NCBI RefSeq assembly: GCF_036013935.1
Contig: NZ_CP107902.1
Location: forward strand, 4,311,001-4,375,000
Origin: Streptomyces sp. NBC_00461
Lineage (GTDB): Bacteria > Actinomycetota > Actinomycetes > Streptomycetales > Streptomycetaceae
DNA length: 64,000 nucleotides
Direction: 5' to 3'
Part shown: positions 31,757 through 41,138 of the stretch, piece after piece
Layout of the letters: each line of letters begins with the position of its first letter
Position numbering within the stretch: position 1 is the first letter of the stretch
Notes under the pieces: model-generated
Told to the model about the DNA's origin: nothing
Databases searched by the model: none
What the model saw: the letters and a program-made list of their open reading frames with translations, nothing else
Made by a program: the position numbers and the translations under genes

Positions 31757-31809
31757 CACGGCAATCCGTTTCCCCGGTCCCTCCGTGGAGGGGCCGGGGA
31801 ATTGCCGTG
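31757..31809 (+). terminator. strong two-part hairpin after the symporter
   Basis: CACGGCAAT (31757-31765) pairs with ATTGCCGTG (31801-31809). Inside it a 14-base stem (31771-31784 with 31787-31800, one G-U) forms a GC-rich core around a short turn. It lies 13 bases after the symporter stop, before the DinB gene. No long U-run follows, as is common in Streptomyces terminators. Confidence 0.78.
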
Positions 31810-31841
31810 CCCGAAGATCGCCCGAGCGGCAGACTGGCCGT

Positions 31842-32447
31842 ATGACCGCATCCGATCCCAAGGCCGACCTCCTGCGCTATCTGCAGGACGCCCGTGACGC
31901 GCTCCTGTGGAAACTCGAAGGACTCTCGGAGTACGACGCCCGGCGCCCGCTGACGCCGACCGGCACCAACCTCCTGGGCCTGGTCAAGCATGTGACCTTC
32001 GTCGAACTGGGCTACCTGGGCGACACGTTCGGGCGTCCCTCCGGCAGACCGCAGCCCTGGTCCGCCGACAACCCCGATCCCAACAACGACATGTGGGCCA
32101 CCGCCGAGGAATCGCGGGAGCACATCGCCGACGGCTACCGCAGCGCATGGGCCCACTCGGACGCGACCGTCGAAGCGCTGCCCCTGGACACGGTCGGCAC
32201 GGTGCCCTGGTGGCCGGACAGCAACGAGATCACGCTGCACCACGCCCTGGTACGGGTCATCGCCGACACCCACCGGCACGCCGGACATGCCGACATCCTC
32301 CGCGAGAACCTGGACGGGGCCGCGGGCATGCGCCGGGACAACTCAAGCCTGCCGTCGGACGATTCGGCGTGGTGGAAGGAGTACCGGGACCGGCTGGAGC
32401 GGGTGGCCGAGGAAGCGGCTCGCACGGCGCAGGACGGCAGGGCGTAA
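31842..32447 (+). CDS. DinB/DUF664 family protein
   Basis: The 201-residue four-helix protein has the family start LLRYLQDARDALLWKLEGLSEYDARRPLTPTGTNLLGLVKHV with a metal-ligand-type histidine, and DTHRHAGHADILRE with the second histidine pair. DinB-like proteins bind a divalent metal with three histidines; some are thiol-dependent S-transferases that use mycothiol or bacillithiol. A role in detoxification using mycothiol is plausible in this host but not shown. The ATG is only about 30 bases after the symporter terminator. Confidence 0.88.
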   Translation: MTASDPKADLLRYLQDARDALLWKLEGLSEYDARRPLTPTGTNLLGLVKHVTFVELGYLGDTFGRPSGRPQPWSADNPDPNNDMWATAEESREHIADGYRSAWAHSDATVEALPLDTVGTVPWWPDSNEITLHHALVRVIADTHRHAGHADILRENLDGAAGMRRDNSSLPSDDSAWWKEYRDRLERVAEEAARTAQDGRA

Positions 32448-32476
32448 GGACGGCAGGGCGTACGTAGGACGGCCGG

Positions 32477-33595
32477 TCAGCTGCCCCGCGGGTACCTGGC
32501 GAGCCAGCCCGGCGCGGAGCCGGCCGGCCCGTGCAGGGCCGGGCCCTGGGTCATCTCCATGGCGAAGTCGTCGGCCAGTTCGAGGAGGGTGGCGCGGCCC
32601 TCCAGTTCGGCCAGCCAGGCCGGCGGGACGGCGGTCTCGCCGTGCAGGGCGCCCAGGAGGCCGCCGGTCACGGCGCCCGTCGCGCCGGACGGGCCGTCGT
32701 GGTTCACGGCGAGGCACAGCCCGAGCCGGACGTCCTCGGCGACCAGCGCGCAGTACACGGCGGCGGCCAGCACCCCCTCCGCCGTACCGTCCCCCGCCAG
32801 CTCGGCGACCCGGGCCGGTGTCGGCATCCCCTGCCGTACCGCGCCCAGCGCGTGCTGCAGCGCGTCCGAGACGGACTGGTGCCCCGGCCGCGCGGCCAGC
32901 AGCGCGAGCGCCCGCTGCACGGCGCCGTCGAGGCTCTCGCCACGGGCCAGACCGTGCACGATCACGGCGTACGCCCCCGCCGAGAGGTAGGCCATCGGAT
33001 GCCCGTGGGTCTGCGCCGCGCACTCGACGGCCAGCTGGACCACCAGCTGCGGCTCCCAGCCGACCAGCAGCCCGAAGGGCGCGGAGCGTGCGGTCGCCTC
33101 GGGTCCGACGTCGCCCGGGTTCTTGGGCGCGTCCAGGGTCCCCATGGTCTCGTCGCCGAACCCGAGCAGCAGTGAGCGGGCCGGGTCCCGGCGGGCGTAC
33201 AGCCACTCCTCGCGCGCCAGCCACCCGTCGTCCTTGCGGCGCTCGTCGGGCCCCCAGTCGCGCTGGGTGGCCGCCCAGCGCAGATACGCCCGGTGCAGAT
33301 CGGTCGGCGGATGCCAGGCGCCCGTGTCCCGCCGCACCTGGGCCCGTATCAGCCCGTCCACGGTGAACAGGGTGAGCTGCGTGAGATGCGTGACGGCGCC
33401 GCGTCTGCCGTATGCGGGGGCGAGGTCCACGACACCCTCGGCGCCGTACGCCGCACGGATCTCGTCGAGATCCAGCCCGTCGACGGGTGCTCCCAGGGCG
33501 TCCCCGAGGGCGGACCCGAGCAGGGCCCCCCGCACCCGGCTGCGGAAGTCCTGCTGCTCGGCACGGCCCCATATGGCCCCGGCTGTCGCACTCAC
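32477..33595 (-). CDS. ADP-ribosylglycohydrolase-like protein with altered metal motifs
   Basis: The 372-residue protein has the all-helical ADP-ribosylglycohydrolase (DraG/ARH) fold, opening with RVRGALLGSALGDALGAPVD. Active members use two Mg ions held by a T-D-D motif after the first helix and a late D-x-D-(T/S). Here those positions read VTHLTQLTLF and NHDGPSGATGAVTGG, so most metal ligands are missing. It may be inactive or bind another ligand. GTG start: GGGGAGG five bases upstream. It lies between the DinB gene, with which it converges, and the STAND-like gene on the same strand. Confidence 0.82.
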   Translation of the reverse strand: MSATAGAIWGRAEQQDFRSRVRGALLGSALGDALGAPVDGLDLDEIRAAYGAEGVVDLAPAYGRRGAVTHLTQLTLFTVDGLIRAQVRRDTGAWHPPTDLHRAYLRWAATQRDWGPDERRKDDGWLAREEWLYARRDPARSLLLGFGDETMGTLDAPKNPGDVGPEATARSAPFGLLVGWEPQLVVQLAVECAAQTHGHPMAYLSAGAYAVIVHGLARGESLDGAVQRALALLAARPGHQSVSDALQHALGAVRQGMPTPARVAELAGDGTAEGVLAAAVYCALVAEDVRLGLCLAVNHDGPSGATGAVTGGLLGALHGETAVPPAWLAELEGRATLLELADDFAMEMTQGPALHGPAGSAPGWLARYPRGS

Positions 33596-33766
33596 CAAGA
33601 CCTCCCCGACGGCACCGCCCGACGCATGACAGCTCAGCACTGTAATCGAACGGGAACGGTCCGTTCAGGGGGCGGATTGCTATGTGAGATGTGACCTGAG
33701 TGGTCCCGAGTGATCAGTTTTCACCCTTACCGGGTGACATGGCAGACGTGGACGCACTGACCGCGT

Positions 33767-36157
33767 TCACGAGGCTTCGAGGACCGCCTCGCGCTGCTCG
33801 CGCGCCCAGGGGTAGTCCGGGTTGAGTTCCAGGGCTCGGTCCAGGGAGGCCAGCGCCTCCTCGTGGCGTCCCAGGTTGAGCAGCGAGGCGCCGCGGCTGG
33901 CGTGGGCCGACGCGTAGTCGGGGTCGACGGCGAGCGCTTGGTCGTAGGCGGCGAGGGCCTCCGTGTCGCGGCCGGCCACCCGCAGGGCGTCGCCGCGTTC
34001 GCAGTGGCCCCAGCCCCAGTCGGGCCAGAGGGTGAGGGCGTGGTCGAGGTCGGCGAGCTGGCGGGTGTGGTCGCCGAGGCCGCGCCAGACGCGGGCGCGG
34101 CGGCCGAGGGCCCAGGCGTAGTCCGGCTTGAGTTCGAGGGCGCGGTCGAAGTCCGCGAGGGCCGCGTCGAGCCGGCCCAGGCGCTCACGGGTCGCGCCGC
34201 GGGAGGCGCGGGCGAACGCGCTGGTGGGGTCGAGCCGGATGCCCTCGGACAGGTCGCGGAGCGCTTCCTCGGAATGGCGCAGGAGGCGGTGGAACTCACC
34301 GCGCAGGATGATGTTCCACGGGTTGTCCGGCTCCAGGGCGACCACCCGGTCGTAGAGGCCGAGCGCCGAACGGTGATCACCACGGACCTGGCTCAGCGTG
34401 ACGGCCTTGGCGCGCAGGGCCCGCACCAGGCCGGGATCGAGGTCGAGGGCGTGGTCGTACTCCTGGAGCGCGCGCTCGTTGTCGCCGTCGCGCGAGAGGG
34501 CCTCACCCCGCGCGGCGTGGGCCCGGGCGCGCCACGGCTCGTCGGTCCGGGCCCGGCTCAGCAGCAGGCGCAGCGCCTCGGCGATCCCGCCCTCCGCGAG
34601 GGCCTCGGACAGGTCGCGGCCCCACGCCCGTACGGCATCCGCGTCCGTGTCCTCGCCCGCCTCGGTCAGCAGCCTCGCCCAGCGCCGGGCCGTGTCGTCG
34701 CCGTGGTCGCAGGAGGTGACGAAGTCCTCCAGGGCCGTGGGCAGTGCGGCCCGCGGCGTCGCGCACAGGAAGTGGTACGACTCGGCGAGGCGCAGCTCCC
34801 GCCAGCGCTCCTCCTGCCGGAACTCGGCGGGTTCCAGGCCCTCTTCGGCCTCCTGGCGCCACCTCGCGAATGTGTCGGCGAGCCGCCCGTGCCGCTCCGT
34901 CCACCCTCGCGGGGACCGGCTGCGCTGCAACCGAAGCATCGGCGTCCGTACGACGTCGTGGTACTGCGCTCGCGCTCCGCGCTCGTCGACGAACGGCAGG
35001 CCTCTCAACCATCCGTACAGTGCGTCGAGTTGATCGTCCGGGCAGTCGACGACGGCCCGGAACACGTCCGCGTCAAGGCGCCGCGGCAGTGCGCAGGCCA
35101 GCGCGACCGAACGCCGTACGGGATCGCGCTCCCACTTCAGGAACCGTTCCACCGCGTCGGCGCTCGGGTCCCCCACACCTCCGGGGTCGACGGGCCGGGT
35201 CCGGGCGAGGGTGGACACGAGCACCGGGAGGCCGGCCGTCAGCCGCAGCACCTCCGCCACCACGGGCTCGTCCACGACTCCCTCACCGGCCAGCAGGTCC
35301 CGCGCCTCCGCCTCCGTGAAGGGCCCCAGCGGCAGCTCGGTCATGAAGTCCGCGAAGCCGCCCCAGCGGGCCGTGCCGAAGGGGCGCTGCCCGGCCGTCA
35401 CCACCATGGTGGTGGCGGGCAGGGTGCCGTATCTCTCGGTCGCCATCAGGTCGTGCAGCCAGCCGTCGAGGAACGGGCCGGTGCGCTCGTACGTGTCGAG
35501 GAACAGGACGAGCCACGGTGCGGTGTCCGCCGCCTCCGCGAGTTCGTTCAGCAGCACCGGGGTCAGGACGCGCTCGGGGGACAGCACGATCTGCACGTCC
35601 TCCTGATTGCGGAAGCGCGCGCTGAGCCCGGCCCGCAACCGGTCGGCGCCCTGGGCGAGTTGACCGGCGTCGACGGCACCGACGAAGGGGCCGGCGCCGG
35701 GCAGCAGCCCCAGTCCGGCGAGGCCGACGCGGACCGCCGTCGCGGTCACGGCGGAGGGCCCGTCGGGCTCGGGGTCCAGGGCCGCCAGGGCCGCCTCCGC
35801 CTCGTGCCGCCGCTCGCGGTGCGCGGCCAGCAGGCGGTCGAGTTCCTTGAACCTGGCTCCCTGCCCGGAGAGTTGCCGGCTGATCGCCGCCATCGCCTCC
35901 GGTACGCTCCCGGCGCTCTCGTCGACGTATGCCGTCAGCGCCCCGCGCTCCCGCGCGATCTGCTCCAACTCCCTGACCAGGAAGGTCTTTCCGACGCCCG
36001 CGTTGCCGTGCACGTGGAAGAGGAAACGGTGCCGCTCGTCCTCAGGGGGGAGGTCGAAGTTGGCCCGGAACGCGGCCCGTTCGTCGCTCCGTCCCACGAA
36101 TCCGGCCCGCCTGCGCTGCCGGATCAGCTCCTGCATCGACGGCCGCGTCGGCCTCAT
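33767..36157 (-). CDS. STAND-like NTPase with C-terminal TPR repeats
   Basis: The 796-residue protein starts with a short basic segment (RQRRRAGFVGR), typical of AAA/STAND entry sequences. It has a Walker A, HGNAGVGKT (about 50-58), a Walker B, WLVLFLDTYERTGP (about 217), a winged-helix-like middle region, and from about residue 545 at least six TPR units (for example ALQEYDHALDLDPG, ALADFDRALELKPDYAW, ALASLDRALELNPDYPW). STAND proteins use repeats to sense ligands and then oligomerise. GGGGGTGGG precedes the ATG. No effector domain is visible. It is divergent from the Trypco2/protease operon across 138 bases. Confidence 0.82.
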   Translation of the reverse strand: MRPTRPSMQELIRQRRRAGFVGRSDERAAFRANFDLPPEDERHRFLFHVHGNAGVGKTFLVRELEQIARERGALTAYVDESAGSVPEAMAAISRQLSGQGARFKELDRLLAAHRERRHEAEAALAALDPEPDGPSAVTATAVRVGLAGLGLLPGAGPFVGAVDAGQLAQGADRLRAGLSARFRNQEDVQIVLSPERVLTPVLLNELAEAADTAPWLVLFLDTYERTGPFLDGWLHDLMATERYGTLPATTMVVTAGQRPFGTARWGGFADFMTELPLGPFTEAEARDLLAGEGVVDEPVVAEVLRLTAGLPVLVSTLARTRPVDPGGVGDPSADAVERFLKWERDPVRRSVALACALPRRLDADVFRAVVDCPDDQLDALYGWLRGLPFVDERGARAQYHDVVRTPMLRLQRSRSPRGWTERHGRLADTFARWRQEAEEGLEPAEFRQEERWRELRLAESYHFLCATPRAALPTALEDFVTSCDHGDDTARRWARLLTEAGEDTDADAVRAWGRDLSEALAEGGIAEALRLLLSRARTDEPWRARAHAARGEALSRDGDNERALQEYDHALDLDPGLVRALRAKAVTLSQVRGDHRSALGLYDRVVALEPDNPWNIILRGEFHRLLRHSEEALRDLSEGIRLDPTSAFARASRGATRERLGRLDAALADFDRALELKPDYAWALGRRARVWRGLGDHTRQLADLDHALTLWPDWGWGHCERGDALRVAGRDTEALAAYDQALAVDPDYASAHASRGASLLNLGRHEEALASLDRALELNPDYPWAREQREAVLEAS

Positions 36158-36295
36158 CGGTCCCACCCCCGTAGCCGGTCCCGTGTAAGTCTCGCAGAGA
36201 TGTTCACTGCCTTTGGTCGCCGACAACCCATCGCCGACCCGGAATCTCTACGATGCAGATGTATGCGTGCGATGACGGGGTGACGGAGGGTGAGC

Positions 36296-36604
36296 ATGCC
36301 ACGGGGTGGGCACGACGAGGACTGGCTGGACCTGGCTGACGCCATCGAGGTACTGCGAAACCAGCTGTCGGAGGCGCAACGCCGGGGTCAGGGCTCCCCG
36401 CTGCGCTTCGTGCTGGGCGAGATCACGGCGGAGTTCGAGATCGAGCTGGTGAGGGCGAAGAACGGCGGCGGCGCGCTGCGGTTCGGCGTCGTGGAGGCCG
36501 ACGCCCGCCGGGAACGCTCGGCGCGGTCCACCCAACGCGTGACCCTCCGGCTGACCCCGGAGCAGGGCGGCAGCGGGCCCGTGGCCGTGAGCGACGTCGA
36601 GTGA
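36296..36604 (+). CDS. Trypco2 (trypsin-co-occurring domain 2) small protein
   Basis: The 102-residue protein has an N-terminal helix (WLDLADAIEVLRNQLSEAQRRG) and a beta-rich remainder (LRFVLGEITAEFEIELVRAKNGGGALRFGVVEADA, RVTLRLTPEQ). This matches the Trypco2 domain, described by Aravind and co-workers as linked to trypsin-like proteases in bacterial conflict systems. Its role is unknown; it may gate or target the protease. GGAGG lies six bases before the ATG. The protease-NTPase gene starts 25 bases after its stop, so the two form one operon. Confidence 0.82.
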   Translation: MPRGGHDEDWLDLADAIEVLRNQLSEAQRRGQGSPLRFVLGEITAEFEIELVRAKNGGGALRFGVVEADARRERSARSTQRVTLRLTPEQGGSGPVAVSDVE

Positions 36605-36629
36605 GCCGGGTGACTCAGGGGGCGGCCCG

Positions 36630-39600
36630 ATGCAGCTGAAGCAGGTCGTCAAGGTCCGCGGCGCGGGTTTCGGCACGGGCTATCTGATCGCGCCGCGGCT
36701 CGTCCTGACCGCCGCGCATGTGACGCCGCCGCTCCACGGGCGGGCGGAGATCGTTCTTCCCGAGTCGGACGATTCCGTCCCTGCGGTCGTGCGGTGGCGA
36801 AGGCATGACGACACCGTGGACGCCGCCCTGCTGGAGATCCCGGCCGACCTGGACTGGCCGACGCCCGAGCCGCTGCGCGGTCCCCGCGGCCGGCGCCCGC
36901 AGCGCTGGGGGCGGTTCGTGACGGGCGGCACCCAACTGCGGGTCTCCCTCGCGGGATTCCCCCGGCAACAGCGGACCAGCACGGTCCGGGACGGGGAGAC
37001 GCTGATCAGCCGGGGCTGGGAGGCGCCCACCGGCTGGGTCAGGCCGCATGGCGGCACGAACCCCTTCGAGATCCTCGACGACGCCGGCACGCTGGCGGTC
37101 GACACCAAGGGACTCGACTACGGAAGGGCCGCGAAAACCACCTCCTGGTCCGGGATTTCGGGCGCGGCAGTCTTCCCGTACGGGGAGGAACTGCTGCTCG
37201 GCGTGGTGCGGGACGACCTCCGGCCCAGCCATGGCACCCGGCTGGCGTTCACCCGCAGCGAGGACCTGCTGGCCTCAGCCGAGTTCCGCGCGGTGGTCCG
37301 CGAGGCGACCTCCGTCGACCCGACGCCCGAACCGGCCGAGCTCACCGGCCTGTTGGAGCCGACGCCGCCCAAACGGGAGGTGACCTCCCCCACCATGCTG
37401 CTGCGGGCCGACGCCGAGGTCGTGTCGTTCCACGGCCGGGAGGACACGCTCACCGAGCTGGTGCAGTGGTGTGTGACAGATCGGGACGGTCTTCCCTCCG
37501 TCCGGGTGCTCACCGGCCCGGGCGGGCAGGGCAAGACCCGGCTGGCCAGGCAGCTGACGGCGCGGATGCGGGAACGCGGCTGGGTGGCCGGCCAGGTGGT
37601 CCGCGAGCCCCTCGACCTGCGGGTGCTGCGCACCGTCCAGCGCCCGCAGCTGCTGGTCGTCGACTACGCCGAGACCCGGCCCGAGCTGGTCAGGGAGCTG
37701 CGGGAGCAGACCGAGCGGGCCGGGCACACGGTGCGCCTGCTGCTGCTCGCCCGTTCGCTCGGCTCCTGGCAGATCAGGGCGACCGGCGCCCTGCGCGAGA
37801 TCAGGCTGCACGCGCTCAGTCCCGCCGCCGCCGACCGGGCACACTCGTTCCGGACGGCGGCCCGCGACCTCTCCCGACGCCTGGCGGAGGTGACGGGCGA
37901 GACGGGCGTCGACTGGCCCGGCGTCGCGGACGCCCTCCCCGCGGCCCGCCCCCAAGGGAGCACAAGGACCGAGACGGCGCTGACCGCGCAGATGGCGGCA
38001 CTGGCCGCCCTGCTGAGCCGGGTGCGGATCACCCCGCAGGACGGGGAGCCGCTGGAGGCCGAACTCCTGGGCCACGAGCTGAAGTACTGGCTGGAGAGCG
38101 CGGACGGGTGGGGCATGGGGCGAAGAGAGAAGAGCCTGCTCGACGTCGCCGTGGCGGCGGCCGTGCTGTGTCCCGTGCAGGACGAGCGGGAGGCCCGCGA
38201 GACCCTCGCACGACTGCTGCCCGACGAACCGCCGTCGCTGAGGGCGAACATCGCCGCCTGGCTGCGCGAGGTGTACCCGCCGTCCGAGGACCGTTACTGG
38301 GGCCAGTTGGAGCCGGACCGGCTCGCGGAGTACCACGCCTCCGACCAGGTCATCCAGGACGCGGGACTGCTCGGGAGGCTGTTCGCCCACGCCCCGGACC
38401 ACCAGCGGGTGCAGACCCTCACCGTGCTGGCCCGGTCCGCCGTGGCCCACGTCAACGAGGGCCGCCCGGACAAGGCGCGCATCGTCATCGACCGGCTGCG
38501 CGAGGCGCTGCGCTCCGTGCCCGCCGACGTGCCGCTGACCGCCGCGATGCTGCGCGCGCACTCCGACACCCTGCCGGAACAGTCCCACGTACTGCGCGAG
38601 TACGCGCTCGACGTCGCCCGCGAACTGAGCCGTCTGTGCCACGCCACGGGAGACGATCCGCGGGCGCTCGGGGAGCGCGCGTGGGCTCTGCACAACCTGG
38701 CCGAGCGGCACCTGGCGGTCGGTGACTGGGAGGACGCGCGGGAGGCGGCCGGCGCCGCGGCGGCGATGCGCGCACGGACGGCGGACGACGGGGCGACGAC
38801 GCACCGCACGGAGTGGGCCGACTCGCTGCTGGTGCTCTCGCGTGCCCTGAGCATGACCGGGCGCCTGATGGAGGCGCACCAGGCCGGGGACCAGGCCCTC
38901 GCCCTCTTCCGCGCATTGGCGGCGGAGGACGGCGAGGAGGGGGAGAAACGCGAGCACGGCCTGGTGCGGGCACTCGTCAACCAGTCGCGGGTGGTCTGGC
39001 AGCTCGATCCGAACGCGATCTCCTTCGACCAGATCGCCAGGTCCGACGACCACACCGACGAGGCCGTCCGGCGGGCCCGCGAGCTGGCGGACCGCCACCC
39101 CGATCTGGATCCGCTCCTGCTCCCCGACGCTCTGGTGGCACGGGGCACGAGTCTGTGGCGTTTCCAGCGGCATGCGGAGGCGTTGGCGCTGAGCGAGGAG
39201 GCCGCCGAGACCGCTCGGCGGCTGGCGGGGGAGAACCCGGACGCCTACACCGCCGACCTCGCGCGTGCTCTGATGGGCCTGGCGGTCGACTCCAGCATCG
39301 CCTCGCGGCCACGCGGCGAGCCGATGGCGCTCGTACAGGAGGCGATCGGACTGCTGCGCCCGCTGGCCCGGGATCTTCCCGCCGTCCACCGCTCCACACT
39401 GGCGCAGATGCTGCACAACCTCGCCTGGGAGCAGAGCGAGGCCGAGGACCTCGCGGCGGCACAGGAATCCATCGCGGAGGCCATCAGCCATCGCCGGGAC
39501 CTGGCGCGCGATCCGTACGGGACCGCGGTGCCGGCCCTGGCCCAGTCGGTGAGCGCGCTCGCCTACTTCCATACGGACGCGGGGGACCACCGAGCGGCGG

Positions 39601-40610
39601 TGGAGCGTTTCGAAGAGGCTCTCGACATCTACGCAGCGGCCCCACGGCCGCTCAGCGCAAGCAACTTGAAGGACCGCTCCGGAACGGCTCTCTCACTCGG
39701 TCTCGCCTACGACGCGCTCGACCGCCCGACGGAGGCGCTGGCCGCCCTGAATCAGGCCCTCGACATCCGGCGCCGCCTCAGTGCGTACGCCCCCAGCCTC
39801 TACGCACAGGGGTACGCCCACACCCTCCACGACAGCTCCGACCTGTACCGCAGGCACGACCGGCAGGTCGCGGTACGCATCCTGCTGCGCCAGGCGCTGC
39901 CGCACTACCGCCGCCTGTCCCGCGAGGACGAACGGGGACGTCAGGGGCTGGCCTTCTGCCTGCACGACCTCGGCAGCAGCTATGCGGCGGCCGCCTGGGG
40001 AGTGACCGCCGCCCGCGCGGTTCCCGTGCTGCGGGAGGCGTACGAGCTGCGGGTGGAGCTCTCGGCCCAGGACCCGGGACACGAGGTCCACCTGGCCGAC
40101 ACCTGCGCGCAGTTGGGCCGTGCACTGATGTCGACGAGCCGCTTCCACGAGGCCGTCCGCATCGCGGAGCACGAGGTGCGCCTTCGGCGCGGGCTTTTCG
40201 GCACGGACCCGGCCGGCCAGGAGCAGGCTCTCTACCTCGCCCTGTTGCGGCTGGCCGAGGGGCAGGCCATGACGGGACACGACGCCGCCGCCTGGCAGAC
40301 CGCCCTTCAGGCGGAGGAGGCCTGCCGGGCGCTGACCGATAGCCCCGGTCTCCCGCCGGTCCGGATCGCGTTCCTGCTGCAACGACTGGCCCGGGCGTTG
40401 AGCCTGTGCGGCAGGCAGGACTGGCGCCGGGCCGTCCGTGCCGTGGAGCCGGCGCGGCGGGCCGTCCGCATCTGTCGCGGCCTGGTGGATCAGGACCCGG
40501 ACCAGGCCCAGGCCGACCTGACGTGGAGTCTCCGCGTGCTCGCCACCGTTCTGGACCGGGTCGGCCGCCACGACGAGGCCGTCGAAGCACAACTGCGAAA
40601 AGGAGCATGA
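36630..40610 (+). CDS. trypsin-like protease - NTPase - TPR fusion protein
   Basis: The 1326-residue protein has three parts. Residues 1-225 are a trypsin-like domain: H30 in LTAAHV, D64 in VDAALLEI and S177 in WSGISGAAVF. About 270-480 is a P-loop NTPase with GPGGQGKTRLARQL near 295 and LLVVDYAETRPE near 345. About 600-1320 is a long array of TPR-like helices (ALALSEEAAETARRLAGENP; ALAALNQALDIRRRL). No signal peptide is visible, so it is cytosolic. The layout fits an NTP-dependent sensor in which repeats recognise a trigger and unleash proteolysis. It overlaps no gene; DUF4913 follows four bases after the stop. Confidence 0.85.
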   Translation: MQLKQVVKVRGAGFGTGYLIAPRLVLTAAHVTPPLHGRAEIVLPESDDSVPAVVRWRRHDDTVDAALLEIPADLDWPTPEPLRGPRGRRPQRWGRFVTGGTQLRVSLAGFPRQQRTSTVRDGETLISRGWEAPTGWVRPHGGTNPFEILDDAGTLAVDTKGLDYGRAAKTTSWSGISGAAVFPYGEELLLGVVRDDLRPSHGTRLAFTRSEDLLASAEFRAVVREATSVDPTPEPAELTGLLEPTPPKREVTSPTMLLRADAEVVSFHGREDTLTELVQWCVTDRDGLPSVRVLTGPGGQGKTRLARQLTARMRERGWVAGQVVREPLDLRVLRTVQRPQLLVVDYAETRPELVRELREQTERAGHTVRLLLLARSLGSWQIRATGALREIRLHALSPAAADRAHSFRTAARDLSRRLAEVTGETGVDWPGVADALPAARPQGSTRTETALTAQMAALAALLSRVRITPQDGEPLEAELLGHELKYWLESADGWGMGRREKSLLDVAVAAAVLCPVQDEREARETLARLLPDEPPSLRANIAAWLREVYPPSEDRYWGQLEPDRLAEYHASDQVIQDAGLLGRLFAHAPDHQRVQTLTVLARSAVAHVNEGRPDKARIVIDRLREALRSVPADVPLTAAMLRAHSDTLPEQSHVLREYALDVARELSRLCHATGDDPRALGERAWALHNLAERHLAVGDWEDAREAAGAAAAMRARTADDGATTHRTEWADSLLVLSRALSMTGRLMEAHQAGDQALALFRALAAEDGEEGEKREHGLVRALVNQSRVVWQLDPNAISFDQIARSDDHTDEAVRRARELADRHPDLDPLLLPDALVARGTSLWRFQRHAEALALSEEAAETARRLAGENPDAYTADLARALMGLAVDSSIASRPRGEPMALVQEAIGLLRPLARDLPAVHRSTLAQMLHNLAWEQSEAEDLAAAQESIAEAISHRRDLARDPYGTAVPALAQSVSALAYFHTDAGDHRAAVERFEEALDIYAAAPRPLSASNLKDRSGTALSLGLAYDALDRPTEALAALNQALDIRRRLSAYAPSLYAQGYAHTLHDSSDLYRRHDRQVAVRILLRQALPHYRRLSREDERGRQGLAFCLHDLGSSYAAAAWGVTAARAVPVLREAYELRVELSAQDPGHEVHLADTCAQLGRALMSTSRFHEAVRIAEHEVRLRRGLFGTDPAGQEQALYLALLRLAEGQAMTGHDAAAWQTALQAEEACRALTDSPGLPPVRIAFLLQRLARALSLCGRQDWRRAVRAVEPARRAVRICRGLVDQDPDQAQADLTWSLRVLATVLDRVGRHDEAVEAQLRKGA

Positions 40611-40614
40611 CGCC

Positions 40615-41067
40615 ATGACGTCACCCCGCGACGAGGGTCAGGACGAGTCGCTCGACGACATCCGACGCGACGAGCAGGAGGCCGCCCGCTCGGGAGAGCT
40701 GTTCTACGGCAACGTCAACGAGTTCGTCGTCGACCGGCTGGTCTATCTGCTGACCCCGCCCGCGCCGGCGTCCGGACGGGTCTGGTGCACGGAGTGGTAC
40801 CGGCACGCTCAGGCGCTGTCCCGGCTGGACTCCCTGTGGCGGGCCTGGGAGATGCTGCGCTTCGATCCCTCTCTGGGCATGTCGAACTGGTGGCTCCACC
40901 ACGCGGACCCGCACTGGGCTGCCCTGACGGACCCGGTCACGGGGCCGTTCGCGCAGTGCGTGGGCGGCCACCGCACGCCTGCGCCCGTGCAGGTCATGGA
41001 GCCGCCGGACGGGCTCTTCTTCGACCAGAGGCAGTCGCCGTCCAGGGACCCGTTCGCCCTCGACTGA
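40615..41067 (+). CDS. DUF4913 family protein
   Basis: The 150-residue protein contains GELFYGNVNEFVVDRLVYLL, RVWCTEWYRHAQALSRLDSLWRAWEMLR and GMSNWWLHHADPHWAALTDPVTGPFAQC. These are the tryptophan/histidine-rich segments of DUF4913, a domain usually found on actinobacterial plasmids and integrative elements. Function is unknown. AAGGAG lies nine bases before the ATG, inside the end of the protease gene, so translation is probably coupled. Its presence hints that the whole operon has a mobile-element history. Confidence 0.82.
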   Translation: MTSPRDEGQDESLDDIRRDEQEAARSGELFYGNVNEFVVDRLVYLLTPPAPASGRVWCTEWYRHAQALSRLDSLWRAWEMLRFDPSLGMSNWWLHHADPHWAALTDPVTGPFAQCVGGHRTPAPVQVMEPPDGLFFDQRQSPSRDPFALD

Positions 41068-41138
41068 GTGGCCCGGGCCGCCCTGCAATCTGGCTCAACA
41101 GGCGTAGCCGGACCGGTCGTCACGAGAAGATGGCTGTC

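Noticed and set aside
33721..33737. TCACCC/GGGTGA hairpin after the STAND-like gene
   Set aside because: The stem is only six bases and is followed by A-rich, not U-rich, RNA on the relevant strand; too weak to call a terminator.
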